Assembly: GCA_011634665.1 (NCBI GenBank)
Contig: WAEK01000015.1
Coordinates: forward strand, 165,001-229,000
DNA from: Mortierella sp. BCC40632
Lineage: Eukaryota; Mortierellomycota; Mortierellomycetes; Mortierellales; Mortierellaceae
Direction: 5' to 3'
DNA: 64,000 bases
The notes under the pieces were generated by a model. The model was not told the origin of the DNA and did no database searches. It was given only the letters and a program-made list of their open reading frames with translations. Each line of letters begins with the position of its first letter. Position 1 is the stretch's first letter. The position numbers and the translations under genes are program-made. Shown in pieces: positions 9,435-21,169 of this stretch.

Positions 9435-11969
9435 TTACTTTGAAGTGCAGACAAATCGGATTAGGCTCTTCAGTGTCACCATGTCATCCTTGTTTGCTTC
9501 AATCCCCCCGTAGAAAAAGCTGTCCATGTTGTCCAGACGAATGTACACCATCACATCTTCTCCCAAGACATGCGTAACTGGAACTATGCTTTGGACTCCA
9601 GGGAGCACAAGATGAATGCGGAGTGTGCCCTTGATGCTGGAAGGGATGCCGGAACCCTCGTAGTCGGTGCGAACTTTTATCAAGTTCTTGTTGGTGTCGC
9701 CGACCACGCTCAAGAAACAGGCCCGAACATCGCTGGAGGATGTGTTGGACTTGTGAAAACCTTGAGCCATGGGACTACTGAAGAACTTGATCGCAAGTGA
9801 CCCTGCGTACTGCCTGTTTGGGAAGAACCAAAGCCCATCAGGTCGCGTACCATTACTAGGACTCAGTAATGTGTTTGAAGGACCGTTGATGAGAAAGTCA
9901 AGGTCTGCAGCAGCTCCATCGCCTCGGCACCCGAATCCTTTTTGCTGTGTTGATATCGTCAATTTGAAGCCGAAGACCATGACACCATGAAGGCAACTCG
10001 GATTTATCAAGGTCCTTTAGAAAAGGAAGATCACTGATAAGGTACCCATTAAAACGTTGAAGTGACCGATGGACAATTGGCTCAAGTGCATTGCCTTTTG
10101 TTGCTGAGGTTCTGCCAAGGCTGTTAATGAGTTGGGTCAACTGATCCATGTACCCTGAGAACATGGGATCCATGGACGACGCCTTTAGCTCTTTCTCCAC
10201 AGCCTCGATCACTATTGGCTCGTCCATGATCAGGTGAGCGCCATCAGAATGCGCTCGCAATCTGCACAAGGCCTTGTCCACAAAGTCTGCTTGCTTGCTA
10301 CTTGAGAACAAGATTTTGCCATCTTGGAAATGATAGGCCAGGACCATCCGACAGAAAAGCCGAGCAGCTTCACCTGTAGAATCGCTTTTTGAAGAATAGC
10401 GTGAACTCCACTCCCTAAGACCACGCGTCACATGCTCAATTGTGAGGTCGACGGCGTTGTCTAGCGTGACCTGCTTGGTTTTCTGGGTAGGGCCAGTTGT
10501 GATGAGGTGGTTGACGATGCCAACGGAAAATCGCGCCCGTCCTGAAAGCTTGCGACGCTTGGCAATCGGAATTTCGCAGCCGGCGAGGTCGACCACCTCC
10601 GAGAGCATCTTGTTGACCTCCCTCCTGATCAAAAACTGGAAAGTCTGTTATCCTGATAAAGTTGGTGGGCTTGCCTACAGCAGTGTAAACGTGGTCAGCA
10701 TCCTGTAGCGAGAGCGCTGTGCCAAGGATCACCAGTGTGGCTTTGTATGCGGCTCAGTGTGGCCGACAAAGGCGTAAGGAAGCCGCGGCGAAGATGACGA
10801 TGAATCTCATTCTTGTCATCAAAGAGGACGCTTGGCAAGTTCCGAGTATTCCAGTATGAAGCCAAAGCGGATGGTGAGATAAACCGGCCGGCGAGGATAC
10901 TAGTCGCCGCAGCTTGAGCTTCATCCAGAGCAATCGCCAGTCCAAGGCGCCTAGCGTCAAGATGTTCATGGAGCTTTGTTTGGACAACACCAAGCATGAT
11001 GCCGATTGTTTGGACATCATACTCACGCAGCTTGTGAATCAGATTGTTAATAGTCAAGGCTCCTCCATTGGTTGTTTGCTCGCGAAAAAATTGCCACGGC
11101 TCAAGCTCTGGGCTGTGACTGAGGAGAAGGTGAAGGAAAAGTAGACGAGCCAGAAATTCGAGTTCAACACGGTGGCGTGCAAGTCTGTTCGCCTCAGCCT
11201 CGGTATCAAGCAGATTTCCTGCCCCGCCTTGTGTCCGGACAATACTCGCATACATCTCCTCGACGTCAATAGCAAGCTGGGCGAAGTTTGAGTCCTCGAA
11301 CTCTGGAGAGATGGTGGGCCTGGTAGAACGACATACGCAGTAGACAACAAAGTGTTTGGTGGCCAGATCAAGGACGGTAGCCGTCTTTCCTGAGCCAGAC
11401 GGTGCCACCATGGCGACCACACGGTGGCCACTGGATTTACCGATGTCATCCTCGACAATGGAACACAAAGTCGCCTTTGCCGTCACTCGTTTTTGCCTGC
11501 TTACCTAATTCAAGTCCCAGCATCGCCAGTTTGATATCTTTTGCTGTGGTGTGATATGGTAGAGTCCTCTTTGAAAAGGGCCCAAGTCGTTCCTTCTGGA
11601 AATTCTCGACTTCCTCTGGGTTAACAGTTTGATGGGCAAAATGATGCTGAGTGCCGCTGAGGATGATCGCCAGTTCTTGTTCAATGCGATCCTGTGGAAC
11701 AGAGACACGCTGAATTGGAGTAGCTAAACCACGAAAGAAAATTATTAAAATGGATGAGATTAAAAAAAAAAAAAAAAGAACTCAATGTGAACTCATAAGA
11801 CATATTGTTCGGACTCACTTGGGCGAGAAGATGGAAGCCAGGAACTGGAGTCAATGAGCGAGAAGGGACAGGTGATGGACTATGAGGATAATGGAAAGGA
11901 AGAAAACAAAGTTTATGGGATGAATAAGCTCATGTAGATAGAGATCAATCAACAAACGCGTATTCCGTG

Positions 11970-12013
<44 letters not shown>

Positions 12014-12366
12014 GCGTGTGCATACATCTTGGGGAGGGGAGGGCGCTGGACAACGATATGAATTGTCTTCTTGGGAGGAGCTTCTGGAAAGACATCAGTA
12101 ATGTCATCGGTGGGATCGAGCTCTGTGGAGGCATCAATCGCGCTCAAGAGAATCGGATTGTGCTTGTTGGCAGCGATGACAGGGTGAGTGACGCGCCAGA
12201 GGGTGAGGTCCTTGGCATCAACTCCGTTGAATGTGTCAGGAATCTTGGCCTTGATGGCGTCTTTGAGAGCATCAACAGTCTTTGCGGATTCGATCTCGAC
12301 TGAAAACGCCTTGGAGGTCGTCTCTCCATCAACAAGGCAGAACAAAGTGAGGTGTTTGTCGGTCAT
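9435..12366 (-). pseudogene. Crinkler (CRN) family protein, four +1 frame breaks
   Basis: Crinklers are modular proteins with an N-terminal ubiquitin-like header and a C-terminal NTPase/nuclease-like body. They were first known as oomycete effectors and are also abundant in some fungi. Exon 1 (12366-12026) encodes MTDKHLTLFCLVDGE and LTLWRV, the CRN header. The intron 12025-11880 contains a 43-nt A run. Exon 2 is 11879-11819. Exon 3 starts at 11709 with RVSVPQDRIEQEL and runs to the stop at 9435-9437. Phase closes across both introns. The body has a P-loop APSGSGKT (about 11400), ALDEAQ as a Walker B-like motif (about 10920), and the conserved tail with GTRPDG and SLAIKF. The reading frame moves by one base near 11490-11494, 10725-10740, 10620-10622 and 9939-9943, each time as if one base were extra. 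This leaves a broken gene unless they are assembly errors. About 890 residues would be expected from the exon lengths. Confidence 0.88.
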
Positions 12367-12798
12367 AGTGCTGCGAAGCAGAGAAAGAAGGGATGTTGGA
12401 TAAAAAAAGGTGTGGGCTACAGGGAAAGAGAGATAAAGGAAAAGAGAACAGGAAGAAGGGATGAAAGGTGTGAGAACGGTGGCAAAGACGATGCACATGT
12501 GGAGATGGTGGCAAAAAGAAAGGATGTTAGACACAAACAAAAAAGTAAGGTCAAAGGAGAGCGTGAGAGCAGTAAAGGCAATGGAATAGAGAAAGGGATA
12601 TGAGTGAGGAGGGTGACATTGCAAAGAGACGCGCCGAAAGAAAGTGCATGATAGTGACAGGTGACAGATGGCGCGATATTCTCGACGTAACAGAGTGGCT
12701 TGCGCCATGCAAGCCCTCCCATCACTTATCTTCACCCCACCGTCTTCATTGCCTCCACACTCATCGTCGTCTTTCCCTCTTGTCATCCTTTCGATGTC

Positions 12799-12802
<4 letters not shown>

Positions 12803-12848
<46 letters not shown>

Positions 12849-12895
12849 TCTCTCTTCCTCTCTCTTCCTCTCTCTTCCTCTCTCTCCTCCTCTCT
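12803..12895 (+). repeat. (CT)n microsatellite followed by a 10-bp TCTCTTCCTC array
   Basis: A pure CT run of about 42 nt (12803-12844) passes into four copies of a 10-bp unit (TCTCTTCCTC, 12841-12880) and then degenerate CT-rich sequence. It sits upstream of the crinkler start, on the opposite strand. Confidence 0.9.
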
Positions 12896-13083
12896 TTCCT
12901 CACCAATCGCATCATCTCCACATCTATTCTTATTCATTACTCGGCACACGTTTCCCTGTCTCCTTTCCTTCATTTGCGCGTTTCACGCCTCCGTTTAAGG
13001 TAATGTACTCGTGCTGTTCATGTCAGAACGTTGCAGTTGGAAAGCGCAGACTGTTGTCACTCTCGTATTATAGCTGGTACTCT

Positions 13084-13237
13084 CTTAGTGAGGGCTTCTG
13101 TTTAGTTCGCGACAGAGGGGCGGAGAGTGGAGTTTACGAAGGTGACCATCTGCTCTCGAAGGCTGATACTCGCCAGCTCCTGGTTCTTTCTTAGTGGGGC
13201 TTCTGTTTAGTTCGCGGCAGAAGGGCGGAAAGTGGAG
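13084..13237 (+). repeat. Direct repeat pair of about 48 bp, spaced by 106 bp
   Basis: Bases 13084-13132 and 13190-13237 share the same sequence, starting CTTAGTG, through GGGCTTCTGTTTAG, to GTGGAG. They differ at four or five positions, including a one-base indel. The pair lies upstream of the unknown gene at 13380. It may be a local duplication or a remnant of a small repeat. Confidence 0.8.
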
Positions 13238-13379
13238 GACTGGCGGGTCAACTTTTCTTTTAAGTTTACAACAAGTTCGCACTGTCGCCCTGGGCGATTC
13301 TAACAGTCGTCACTCGCTTACAATTGTCCATCTGTCAGTACTTTTCGAACAACAGGTGCACCCAAAGAAGGAGATTACC

Positions 13380-15617
13380 ATGCCAGCTTTTTGTGCTAAA
13401 TTTGGGTACAAGCGTGAGGAAGATGCACATACTTCATTTTCTTCCTTGCTGTCGTCGAGTTTACTGCCGGAGAAGGCGAGGCGTGGTGTTCGCGAGAAGT
13501 ATAATGAATGGCAAAGGAATGATGGCGCTCTGTTCTGGTCATCTCTTGAAAATGACTATAGTACGGATGTACTGACGGAAAAGACAGTTGGAGGTCTTCT
13601 GCATCGAGGTGAGTACTTCGCAAGAAAACGACTTTACTCGTTCCCTCAAAGTGATTATGCTGAAGGTCGGTTTTACTATTGCACCTCAGATGAATATTAT
13701 TATTTTGGGTTAATGTTCGGTGTAAGAATGTTAAAAATTTCTGTCTAATCAGTTTGTGGGAGTATAGGAAACTATCGACCAGCATCGTCTTCTTGACATT
13801 CGAGGGAAGAGTCACGGGATCCTGCCGTTCCCACCGCCCAGGAAACCAAAGTTGACGGTGTGTAGCGATCTTGAAATGTAAAGGAGAGATGCTCTCAAGC
13901 AGGCAAGTTGGCTAATTTATTTCCCGTGTCGCATTGCCTCATGAGTAGATCTCCGATTCTTGAAGCGTCGAGCCGAGCAAGGGTCAGAAAAGCCAAAACG
14001 AGGAAAAGCGAGAAAATCTGAGGCGAAATCTCAGAAGGGAATGCCTGTCAGCCCTCTGATTGAGCGACGCTCGGAGCGTTTCAAGAGCCTTGAGAGTAAT
14101 CGTTTTTGGACGCTACAATCCTCTGGTCGAGCTGTTGAGAGAGTGTTGTTTGACGCAAGTATCAAGGATGGATCAACCACCTGGTTTGTGAACGATACTG
14201 TCAAAAATCGTTGCCCTCTTTTCTCCTCCACAAGGGACACCATGCTTATCTCTATTTCGGTTTTCCCCTTAGCATTAGGTCGTACACGATTGACTTATCA
14301 TGCCTCACGACAAAGGCACTCTTCACAGAGGAGGAATGGTGCGAGATCTCGGAGCAGACAACTTTTGATCTTCCCGCGCTCTCGAGTGATACCACGGCCT
14401 ACCTCAATAACTTACGGTTGTGTATGTTGCGAGGTCAGAGCCCTCACAACGTTTCACTGCCCCAGGGAGCCGTAGTTGGTGATGCAGACCTCTATGATTG
14501 TCATCTCGCACACAAGACAGCAATCGAATGGTAGGTTTTTAAACTTAGTCTGGATATTACACAGGCTGATTAAGTGATATGCATACTTACGCAAGCACTC
14601 CTCCGGCAGGTTTTTCTTATACAACAAGAACCCGTCTCCCTTTGTGACGAGCGATCTCTCGGAGGCGTGGTGGGCAAGGAAAGCATGGCCGGCGTGGCTT
14701 GACTTGCTGAATGACGTTGATGGTATTTTTATGGTGGATGGCGAGAAAATGGGTATTGATTCGTCTCAGAGGAAAAACATGCATCGCAAGTACAATGCGC
14801 AGGAGCCCTCGAGGAAGAAAACGGGCAAAAAACTGGATCTCATTTGCCGTGATGAGATTAGAAGGCATGACTGGATGGTGGTGGAGCGAATGCGGACGTG
14901 AGATACACAATCAACGAAGTTTCTAAAGGAAGTGGAGTATGTTGTTGTCCGAGAGACTGCTACGATTGCTCAAAACAGAATGAACGAAGTACCTTCCCTC
15001 TTCAGGAGCGCTTGTCGTTTTTTCGGTGGCTATGCAGGTGGTGAGTAGTACCTTGGATTCCCATCAGCAATGATTTGTAATGGGATGTTTGCTTAATCTT
15101 GCATTATCGGCTTGTGTTCAACTATTTAGGATACGGATTCACTACAATTCAATTGCGGCCAGCAACCAGTACATCATATGTGCTTCTGATGCAGCGATCA
15201 CCACGATACACTCTTCCAGCAGAGCAGAGCGATCTTCGATGTCAATTCCGGGGACTGGTCAAGATCTTGCAAATCAGAGTATGGAAACAGCTCAACATCT
15301 CAGTAAGATCCTTGTGCCAGTTGATTTACATGTATAACAATAATATTTATCCAATTTCCGTATCATATTAGGCCGCGATGCGCGAAACCATCGAGTCACA
15401 CAGGGAACTACAGATAATCGTGACCGACGATGAGGGCAATGACGTGGATGAAGAACAGCAACGAGAGGCAGATGTATCCTGGATGTACGAAGAGCCTCCT
15501 CCTGACTTCAATTGTGGCGTAGTTGTGGCATCCTCACCAATCGAACCTGTCAGTTCTCCTGAAGCTATAGCCTCAGAGAGTGACAAGGACGACTTGAATA
15601 CGCTCGCCCCTAAATAA
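13380..15617 (+). pseudogene. Multi-exon gene of unknown function, apparently decayed
   Basis: I do not recognise a named family. Readable parts are: exon from ATG 13380 (MPAFCAKFGYKREED) to 13608; an ETIDQHRLLDIRGK piece after the acceptor near 13768; VERVLFDASIKDGSTTWF (about 14120-14180); ALFTEEEWCEISEQ (about 14310); SSQRKN...KKTGKKLDLICRDE (about 14760-14860); and EYVVVRETATIAQN. Three final exons join in phase: to 15040, 15130-15302 and 15372-15617, ending VTDDEGNDVDEEQQRE and a Ser/Pro/acidic tail. The GKKLDLIC...E pattern faintly recalls PD-(D/E)XK-type cores, which is only a suggestion. The first intron does not close in phase (one base extra), the 14180-14280 joint is unresolved, and an in-frame TGA sits at 14899-14901 with coding sense continuing after it. 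It is therefore probably a relic. Confidence 0.55.
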
Positions 15618-15933
15618 AAGATATCCGCCCACTCAAAGATTGCTGCAAGCCGCAGCACAAAATTTGCATGCCAAAGACGCGTACTGCAACCACATCAAGC
15701 ACACGCTGTGAATGTCTAACACTCTGCTAACACTAACACTTCCTTCGTGCCTGTATCTGATCTCCCTCACGCCTATCGCCGATCTCCTCAGTCAGAAAAT
15801 AAAACCACATCTCTCTCTCGTTATTTCTCAGTCACTTGAGCTATTGATTTGATAACATTGGATACTTATTTATTTATATATTTATTTTCGTCTCTTTTAT
15901 GGGTGCTCTTGGGCATCATCCAGAAACCCCCGT

Positions 15934-17306
15934 TCAGAGATGTGCATTGATCCATTGGATATAATACTCAATCACTGCCTTGCGATCAGGCTCTGGCTCG
16001 TTATGCAACTCGTGATAGAATTTGGGCCACAACTTGTATTCTTTATCTTGAATTTGTCCACACTTGTCAAAGAATTGCTTACTCGCATTATGACATGTCA
16101 ATCCATCCTCGTCTCCATGACAAATCAACAATGGAACCGTTGGCGTCAAATCCTTGAAACGCGTGGTCAACAAAAGTTTGGCATTCGTCAACATGTCGTA
16201 CAGACCCTTGGTGGTGCCATATCCATGTACCAAGGGATCCGCATCATATTTTTCCACCTCTTTCTTGTCCCGAGAGATAAAACTGGAAGAAAGACTGACA
16301 GGGACCTGGAAAGAAGGCAAAAGGGTGGAAACAGCTCCTGCAAACGTGACAGTAATGTCATAAGGTCGTGTTGGTGCCGAGGCAAGAATCAAAGGTGCCG
16401 AGACGATCAATCCCGAGAGTTGGGAACGCAATGGGCCAATGCAATCATAGTTCAGGACCAAACTACCACCCTATGAAATCAGTTGAAAGTCGGTACCCAG
16501 CATGTCGAGTTAGCATCCTTGACGAGATAAAGGAGCAAGAAACACAAGAAAACAAATAAACAAAAAAGAAAAAAGAAAAAAGACGTGTTCTCCAAAGACA
16601 TGTTGCATATCGCTTGCATAATAAGAAAAATGAGGGGGTGGAAAGCAGAAGAGGGCTGAGGGAGACTTACATAGCTGTGACCCATCAGAAACAAAGGAAC
16701 GCCCTCAACTTTGCCACGCTCTAGAGCTGCTGTGATATCAGGGATGGCCTTGGCATATCCACCAGTCGCTCCCAGAGACTTGGATTTTTTACCTGTATGG
16801 TATGCCCCCCCACAAAGGAGAAGAAAATTATTTTAGTATCGGATTGGATAATTGTGTGCAACTTGTTACAATGTGTGTGTGTCAAGTGGAGAAAAAGCTT
16901 TTCTCTCACTTTCTTGTACTCCACTCTTGGATGCACGAGAGTCATATTTTACCTGTCTGTCCGAATCCACGCTGGTCAAAGGCCGAGACCTGGAAACCGG
17001 CCTTGTTGAATTGTTCAAAGACATGATCGTATCCTAAACGAGCAAAGGAAACCCACCGCCACCATTTCACACTTTTTTCGTGAGTCAAAAAAGAAAGAAA
17101 AAAAAAGAAACTCTCCTTCCCTAGCATTCTCTTTGTTTTCTTCTTTTTTTTTCGGTCAATTTACGGGAACAGTGCTCGCCTAGTCCGTGGACAAAGACGA
17201 TGGCAGCCTTGGGGGATCCGGCGGGGAACCATGTCTTTGTAAAGATCTCGTGTCCATCCTCAGCAGTGACCCATTCAGTCTTGGACGTGATCGTATCCTG
17301 CGACAT
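15934..17306 (-). CDS. YJU3: Monoacylglycerol lipase (alpha/beta hydrolase, serine aminopeptidase S33 type)
   Basis: It hydrolyses monoacylglycerol to fatty acid and glycerol, a late step of lipid mobilisation, and in yeast is found at lipid droplets and membranes. Four exons: 17306-17165, 17033-16953, 16792-16671 and 16470-15934. All introns are GT-AG and phases close, giving 293 residues, close to the family norm. MSQDTITSKTEWVTAEDG leads into FVHGLGEHCSRYDH (oxyanion-hole HG), then FDQRGFGQTGK. The nucleophile elbow GHSYGGS spans the 16671/16470 junction. The acid is in CHGDEDG and the catalytic His in FYHELHNE. The orthology to yeast Yju3 is inferred from motif layout. The symbol is used in that sense. 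Confidence 0.93.
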
Positions 17307-17583
17307 GGTTACTTGTGTTGTTGGAGAGGGAGGAGGGGGAGGAGTGTGGTGAAAGATAATGGTCCCTGAGTCTCTTGTAGGTGGAGAAAAAGGTGGAGTG
17401 GAGGTTGAGAGGTGGAAAGGTGGAGTAGGAAAGTGTGGGAGTAAAGAGAAGAAAGAAGAAAAGGCGTGTGTGAGAGCAAGAATGAAAAAGGAGAGAGATC
17501 TTTTTTTTTTTTTTTTTTTTTTCCTCTCTCACTCTCTGGAGTACAAAGTGATCAAAGCCTGAGCCGGAGAGACACAGGGTTGG

Positions 17584-17626
<43 letters not shown>

Positions 17627-18298
17627 GTGGAACAAAAAATTGCCGGGTGGTGGGTGGGAACGACGGCCCACCCGACGAACGACGACGACGACACACACCA
17701 CACTCTCCCACTGCTCTATGTCCTGCTCCCATCCTGGTTTTTTTTTTTCCCCTTCAATCTGAGAAGAGCTACTTGTCCTAAAGTTTTGTCTGTGGAGTAG
17801 AATCTTTTCTTCATGCCATTGACAGCCTTCTCTCTTATCATATCCATTTTAGACAAAGAAGAAAGAGTGTGAGAGTGAGAGTGAGAGAAAGGCGAAAGAG
17901 ATATCGAGCTCCAGCAGGGAAAACAGGACAGGTCCCAGGGATGATCGAGTCTTGGCACATGTCTCCACATGTCTGTGACCTGGGTCCTTCTCTCTTTTCT
18001 CTCTCTCTCTCCACACACACATACACACACACAAACCACACCCGCAGGGTCCACATTGATAGTGTTCTCGTGAGATTTAGAAAGAAAAAAAAAATCTTCT
18101 CGCTGAAGAGAGAAAGAAAGGTTCCAAAAATAAGTCGAAAGAACAGAGGAACAGGAATATGAACCTGCCATCACAACCCTCAGACCCCACCCCCCTTTCA
18201 AGAAGAGGGACAAGGAAAGAGGCGCCGTCTTTCGTCCATAAAGGACATGGATCCCTCTATCAAAAAGAAAGAGGAAAGCATGAGAAGGGCCCAAGGAG

Positions 18299-18335
<37 letters not shown>

Positions 18336-18783
18336 AAAAAAAGACATTGCCATGTTTATAAGAAAAATTTTCGGGACTGCTCTCCCTGGAATTGAGAGTT
18401 GAGAATCAGAACAAAGGGGAGAGAAGAGAATGGGAAAAATTTAGGCACGGGCCTGCTCCATTTTTTTTTTTCTTAATAGCAACTGCCAAGATTGATGATC
18501 CCCCATATTAGCTGTTGCTCTTTGCGTAGGAAATGTGGAGAAATATGGCCGTTTCGCGTATTCACGAAGGAGTTGGATTTTTTTAATCGCTTTACTGTGT
18601 TGGTTATCCATGCTGAAGAGAATTAAAAGAAAAGAAAAAGAGAGAGAGAAGGTTGGCGTAAAAAGAAGAAAGGAAAAAAAAAAAAGCAAATGGGAAAAAG
18701 ATACGTTTATGACAAGAGAGAGAAAAAAAAAACGAGTTTTTTCCCCCCACCATCTCCAAATCTATTCACCCTTTTTTCTTATT
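17307..18783. other. Intergenic region, microsatellites, no gene seen
   Basis: It lies between the lipase start and the eS1 stop, both on the minus strand. Contents are a poly-T run (about 17501-17522), a (CT)n run (17581-17624), an AC-rich patch near 18010-18035 and a 30-nt poly-A run (18301-18330). Frames crossing it are low-complexity. Confidence 0.6.
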
Positions 18784-20631
18784 TTAGACCTCAGCAAGGA
18801 TAGCGGGCTCCTTAAAGTCCTTGCGCTCAACCTTGGCACCAGTCTCAACATCAGCACCCGAGTGGAGCTCGAGAAGCTTGCCAAGATCGAACTTGGGGGC
18901 CTTGAGGATCTTGACCTTGCGGATAAAGACATCACGGAGAGGGTAGATCGACTTGCACGACTTTTCAATCTCGTTACCAATGACCTCGGGAATGAACTTG
19001 TGGACGAGCTCCTTGAGGTCGCACGAGGTGGCCTGAGCGGTCATGATCTCGAACATCTTCTTGCGGATCTGACGGATCTGAGCAGACTGAGCGTAGGTGG
19101 TCTTCTTGACCTGGTGGAGACCCTTCTTGGTGAAGGCAACAGCGAAGAGGCGGAGAAGGTAACCATCGGTGGTCTTGACATCGACGTGAGCCTCGATGAT
19201 GGACTATAAAGTAGCGCAAGTTGGATTCCAGAATAGACGTTAGATCCTTACTCCTTTGAGAGAATGCTTTTTTTTTTTTTTTTTTTTTTTTTCTCTGTCG
19301 CCTCCTTCTCATCAACTCGTTTCATCCGAGTAGTAAAAATCGTACCTGCCACTTGCGGACCATGGAGCGGAGCTTGTCCGAGGTCATGTCCATGCCGTGG
19401 AAGTTGGTAAGGCAGTTCTTGCCCTGAACCTCATCGACTCTCAGCTTGACCTTGCGGAACGAGTACTCCTCGTTCTTGTTCAAATCAGCGAGCGAGATCT
19501 CGAGGACACGTCCCTTCAAGGCATCGTTGGCGTTCTTCAAACCCTGGGTGCGGTTGACGAGGGTCTTGCCAACGTTACGGACCTCGAAGGTCGAGGGGGC
19601 CTTGATATCGTACCAGTCCTTGCGGGTGAAGGGGTCGACGCTATTTTTTTTGAATAGCATAGATGTCCAAGGGAAAAAAAAAAAAAAAGAGTTATTATCA
19701 GCACAACGGCTTCTCTCTTCTTTTTTTTTTTCCGAGTCGAATGGTTCCTGGCTATCAAGTTTTCCTGGTGTAGTTCATTTGAGCAGTGCTAGCTGCTCCT
19801 TTTAAAATCGCCAATTCCGCGTTGACAGGCTCTCTGATAATGCGGACTGAATCCAAGTCGGACATGGAGACACGATAATAAAAAGAAGAAAAAGGAGAAT
19901 AACATGGAAACGGTTTCCGTCGATGTTTTGCTGAAAAATCCAAGTTGATGATCATCGTGAGTTGACCACTCGGTGACAAGTGTCGTCTTTTTTAAAAAAA
20001 AAAAATAACAACAACAAAAAAGATACTGCAGATCTGTCGTAGAGTCCAATAAAAATAAAAAAAAATGAGGTGTCGTGGTTGTCGTTGTCGTTCGTCGTAG
20101 AGGATATTCTCTGCCTTTGGTAAGGGCAAGAGCAGGGGGAAGCGAGGTAAGAGATACTCAAGTGTACTGAACAAAAAAAAAATAAAATAAAATAAAAAAA
20201 AAAAAACTTTTGGAGTCCACCAGATGTTGAAGAATCTATCAAAACTGTCGAGGTCGAGATTTCCATTGACCCGTGTCAAGTCAATCTATTGGATGGTTGA
20301 TACATCTCTCCTGATTGCATCTTCATTTCCAGACCAACGCCTCGAGTAATCTCGGCTCCTGCCTCCTGCTGTTGTCCGTCTGTTGAAGATATTCTCTCAC
20401 TCTCGCTCTTTTTTTTTTTTGTCCTCGGAAACGATACTTTACACCTTCTTCTTGAGACCCTTCTTGCCTTTCGAGAGACGCCTAGAAACAAAGAGAAAGA
20501 AAAGAAAAAAGAATAAAGAGATTGGGACACTATGCTTTTCTACTGATGGAAAAAAAAAAAAAAAAAAAAAAAATTGCCAAATTTATATCTTTTCTCATGA
20601 GCTCCTTTGACATACTTGTTCTTTCCAACGG
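18784..20631 (-). CDS. RPS1: 40S ribosomal protein eS1 (S3a/Rps1)
   Basis: A structural protein of the small cytosolic ribosomal subunit. Exons: 20631-20616 (16 bp), 20481-20443 (39 bp), 19640-19346 and 19203-18784. They join in phase to read [19 protein letters not shown], then [44 protein letters not shown] and the C-terminus KEPAILAEV. The exon lengths leave 4 bases (ATGG) to be supplied by a further upstream exon. A candidate is 21169-21166, followed by GTACGG and preceded by a pyrimidine-rich leader, but it is 530 bases away and unproven. With it the protein is 257 residues, a normal length. The intron 20442-19641 carries several A/T homopolymers. Confidence 0.95.
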
Positions 20632-20935
20632 CTGTTTGTTCAATCCAGGTATGGAATCGTATAGTCGAGAGAGTGAGAAAAGACGTGCCCCAAGTCCGGA
20701 TTGACAACCGACGAGTCGAATCAGAGGTTCATCCAGTTTAGATCAAGCGGATTGTGCGAGAGAGAATCCCAAGTTGATGGTCCAAGATTGTCCAGATCAG
20801 ATGGCGAGTTTGAAAAAGTGTCCGAAAAAAAAAAGGATGCATCACATCGCAAGAAAAAACCCCCCCCCATGGAGTCAAAGTCAGAGTTGCCAGGACGATA
20901 TGTTTTGTCGAACAAGTCAGAGTATTCATGAAAAG

Positions 20936-20969
20936 ACCGATGGATAGATGGATAGATAGATAGATAGAC
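20936..20969 (+). repeat. GATA/GATG tetranucleotide repeat
   Basis: A short run of GATGGATAGATGGATAGATA units lies in the probable 5' intron of the eS1 gene. A similar (GAAT)n run is at 21546-21562. Confidence 0.8.
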
Positions 20970-21169
20970 AGCTCCAATGGTTAGCATATATCCGTTACTT
21001 TTGAGCTCCTTTCTTCTTCTCACTCCTTTCCAAGACAAATAGCAGGCATCCTTTAGAGGCTCGACATCACGTGTAGGGCTTTCCGAGCCCTGTGAAGTGT
21101 CTCCGATCTCCCCTTCCCCTCCTTCCAGGTCTCTCTCCTTTTTCCACGCTAGCGAAACACCGTACCCAT

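Larger units (their letters stand above)
12367..13379. other. Intergenic region between crinkler and unknown gene
   Basis: It is a divergent intergenic region: the crinkler runs left and the unknown gene runs right. It is dominated by pyrimidine repeats on the plus strand (next entry) and a duplicated 48-bp segment (13084-13237). Overlapping frames here are low-complexity and not credible as genes. Confidence 0.5.

Noticed and set aside
11465..11500. A 30-base intron to explain the first crinkler frame change
   Set aside because: GT and AG are present, but 30 bases is shorter than any other intron here, and three similar shifts without splice sites occur downstream. A base gain explains all four alike.
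14898..14930. A 22-base intron to bypass the TGA in the unknown gene
   Set aside because: Far too short for spliceosomal removal, and the frame continues directly across the TGA, so a nonsense change is simpler.
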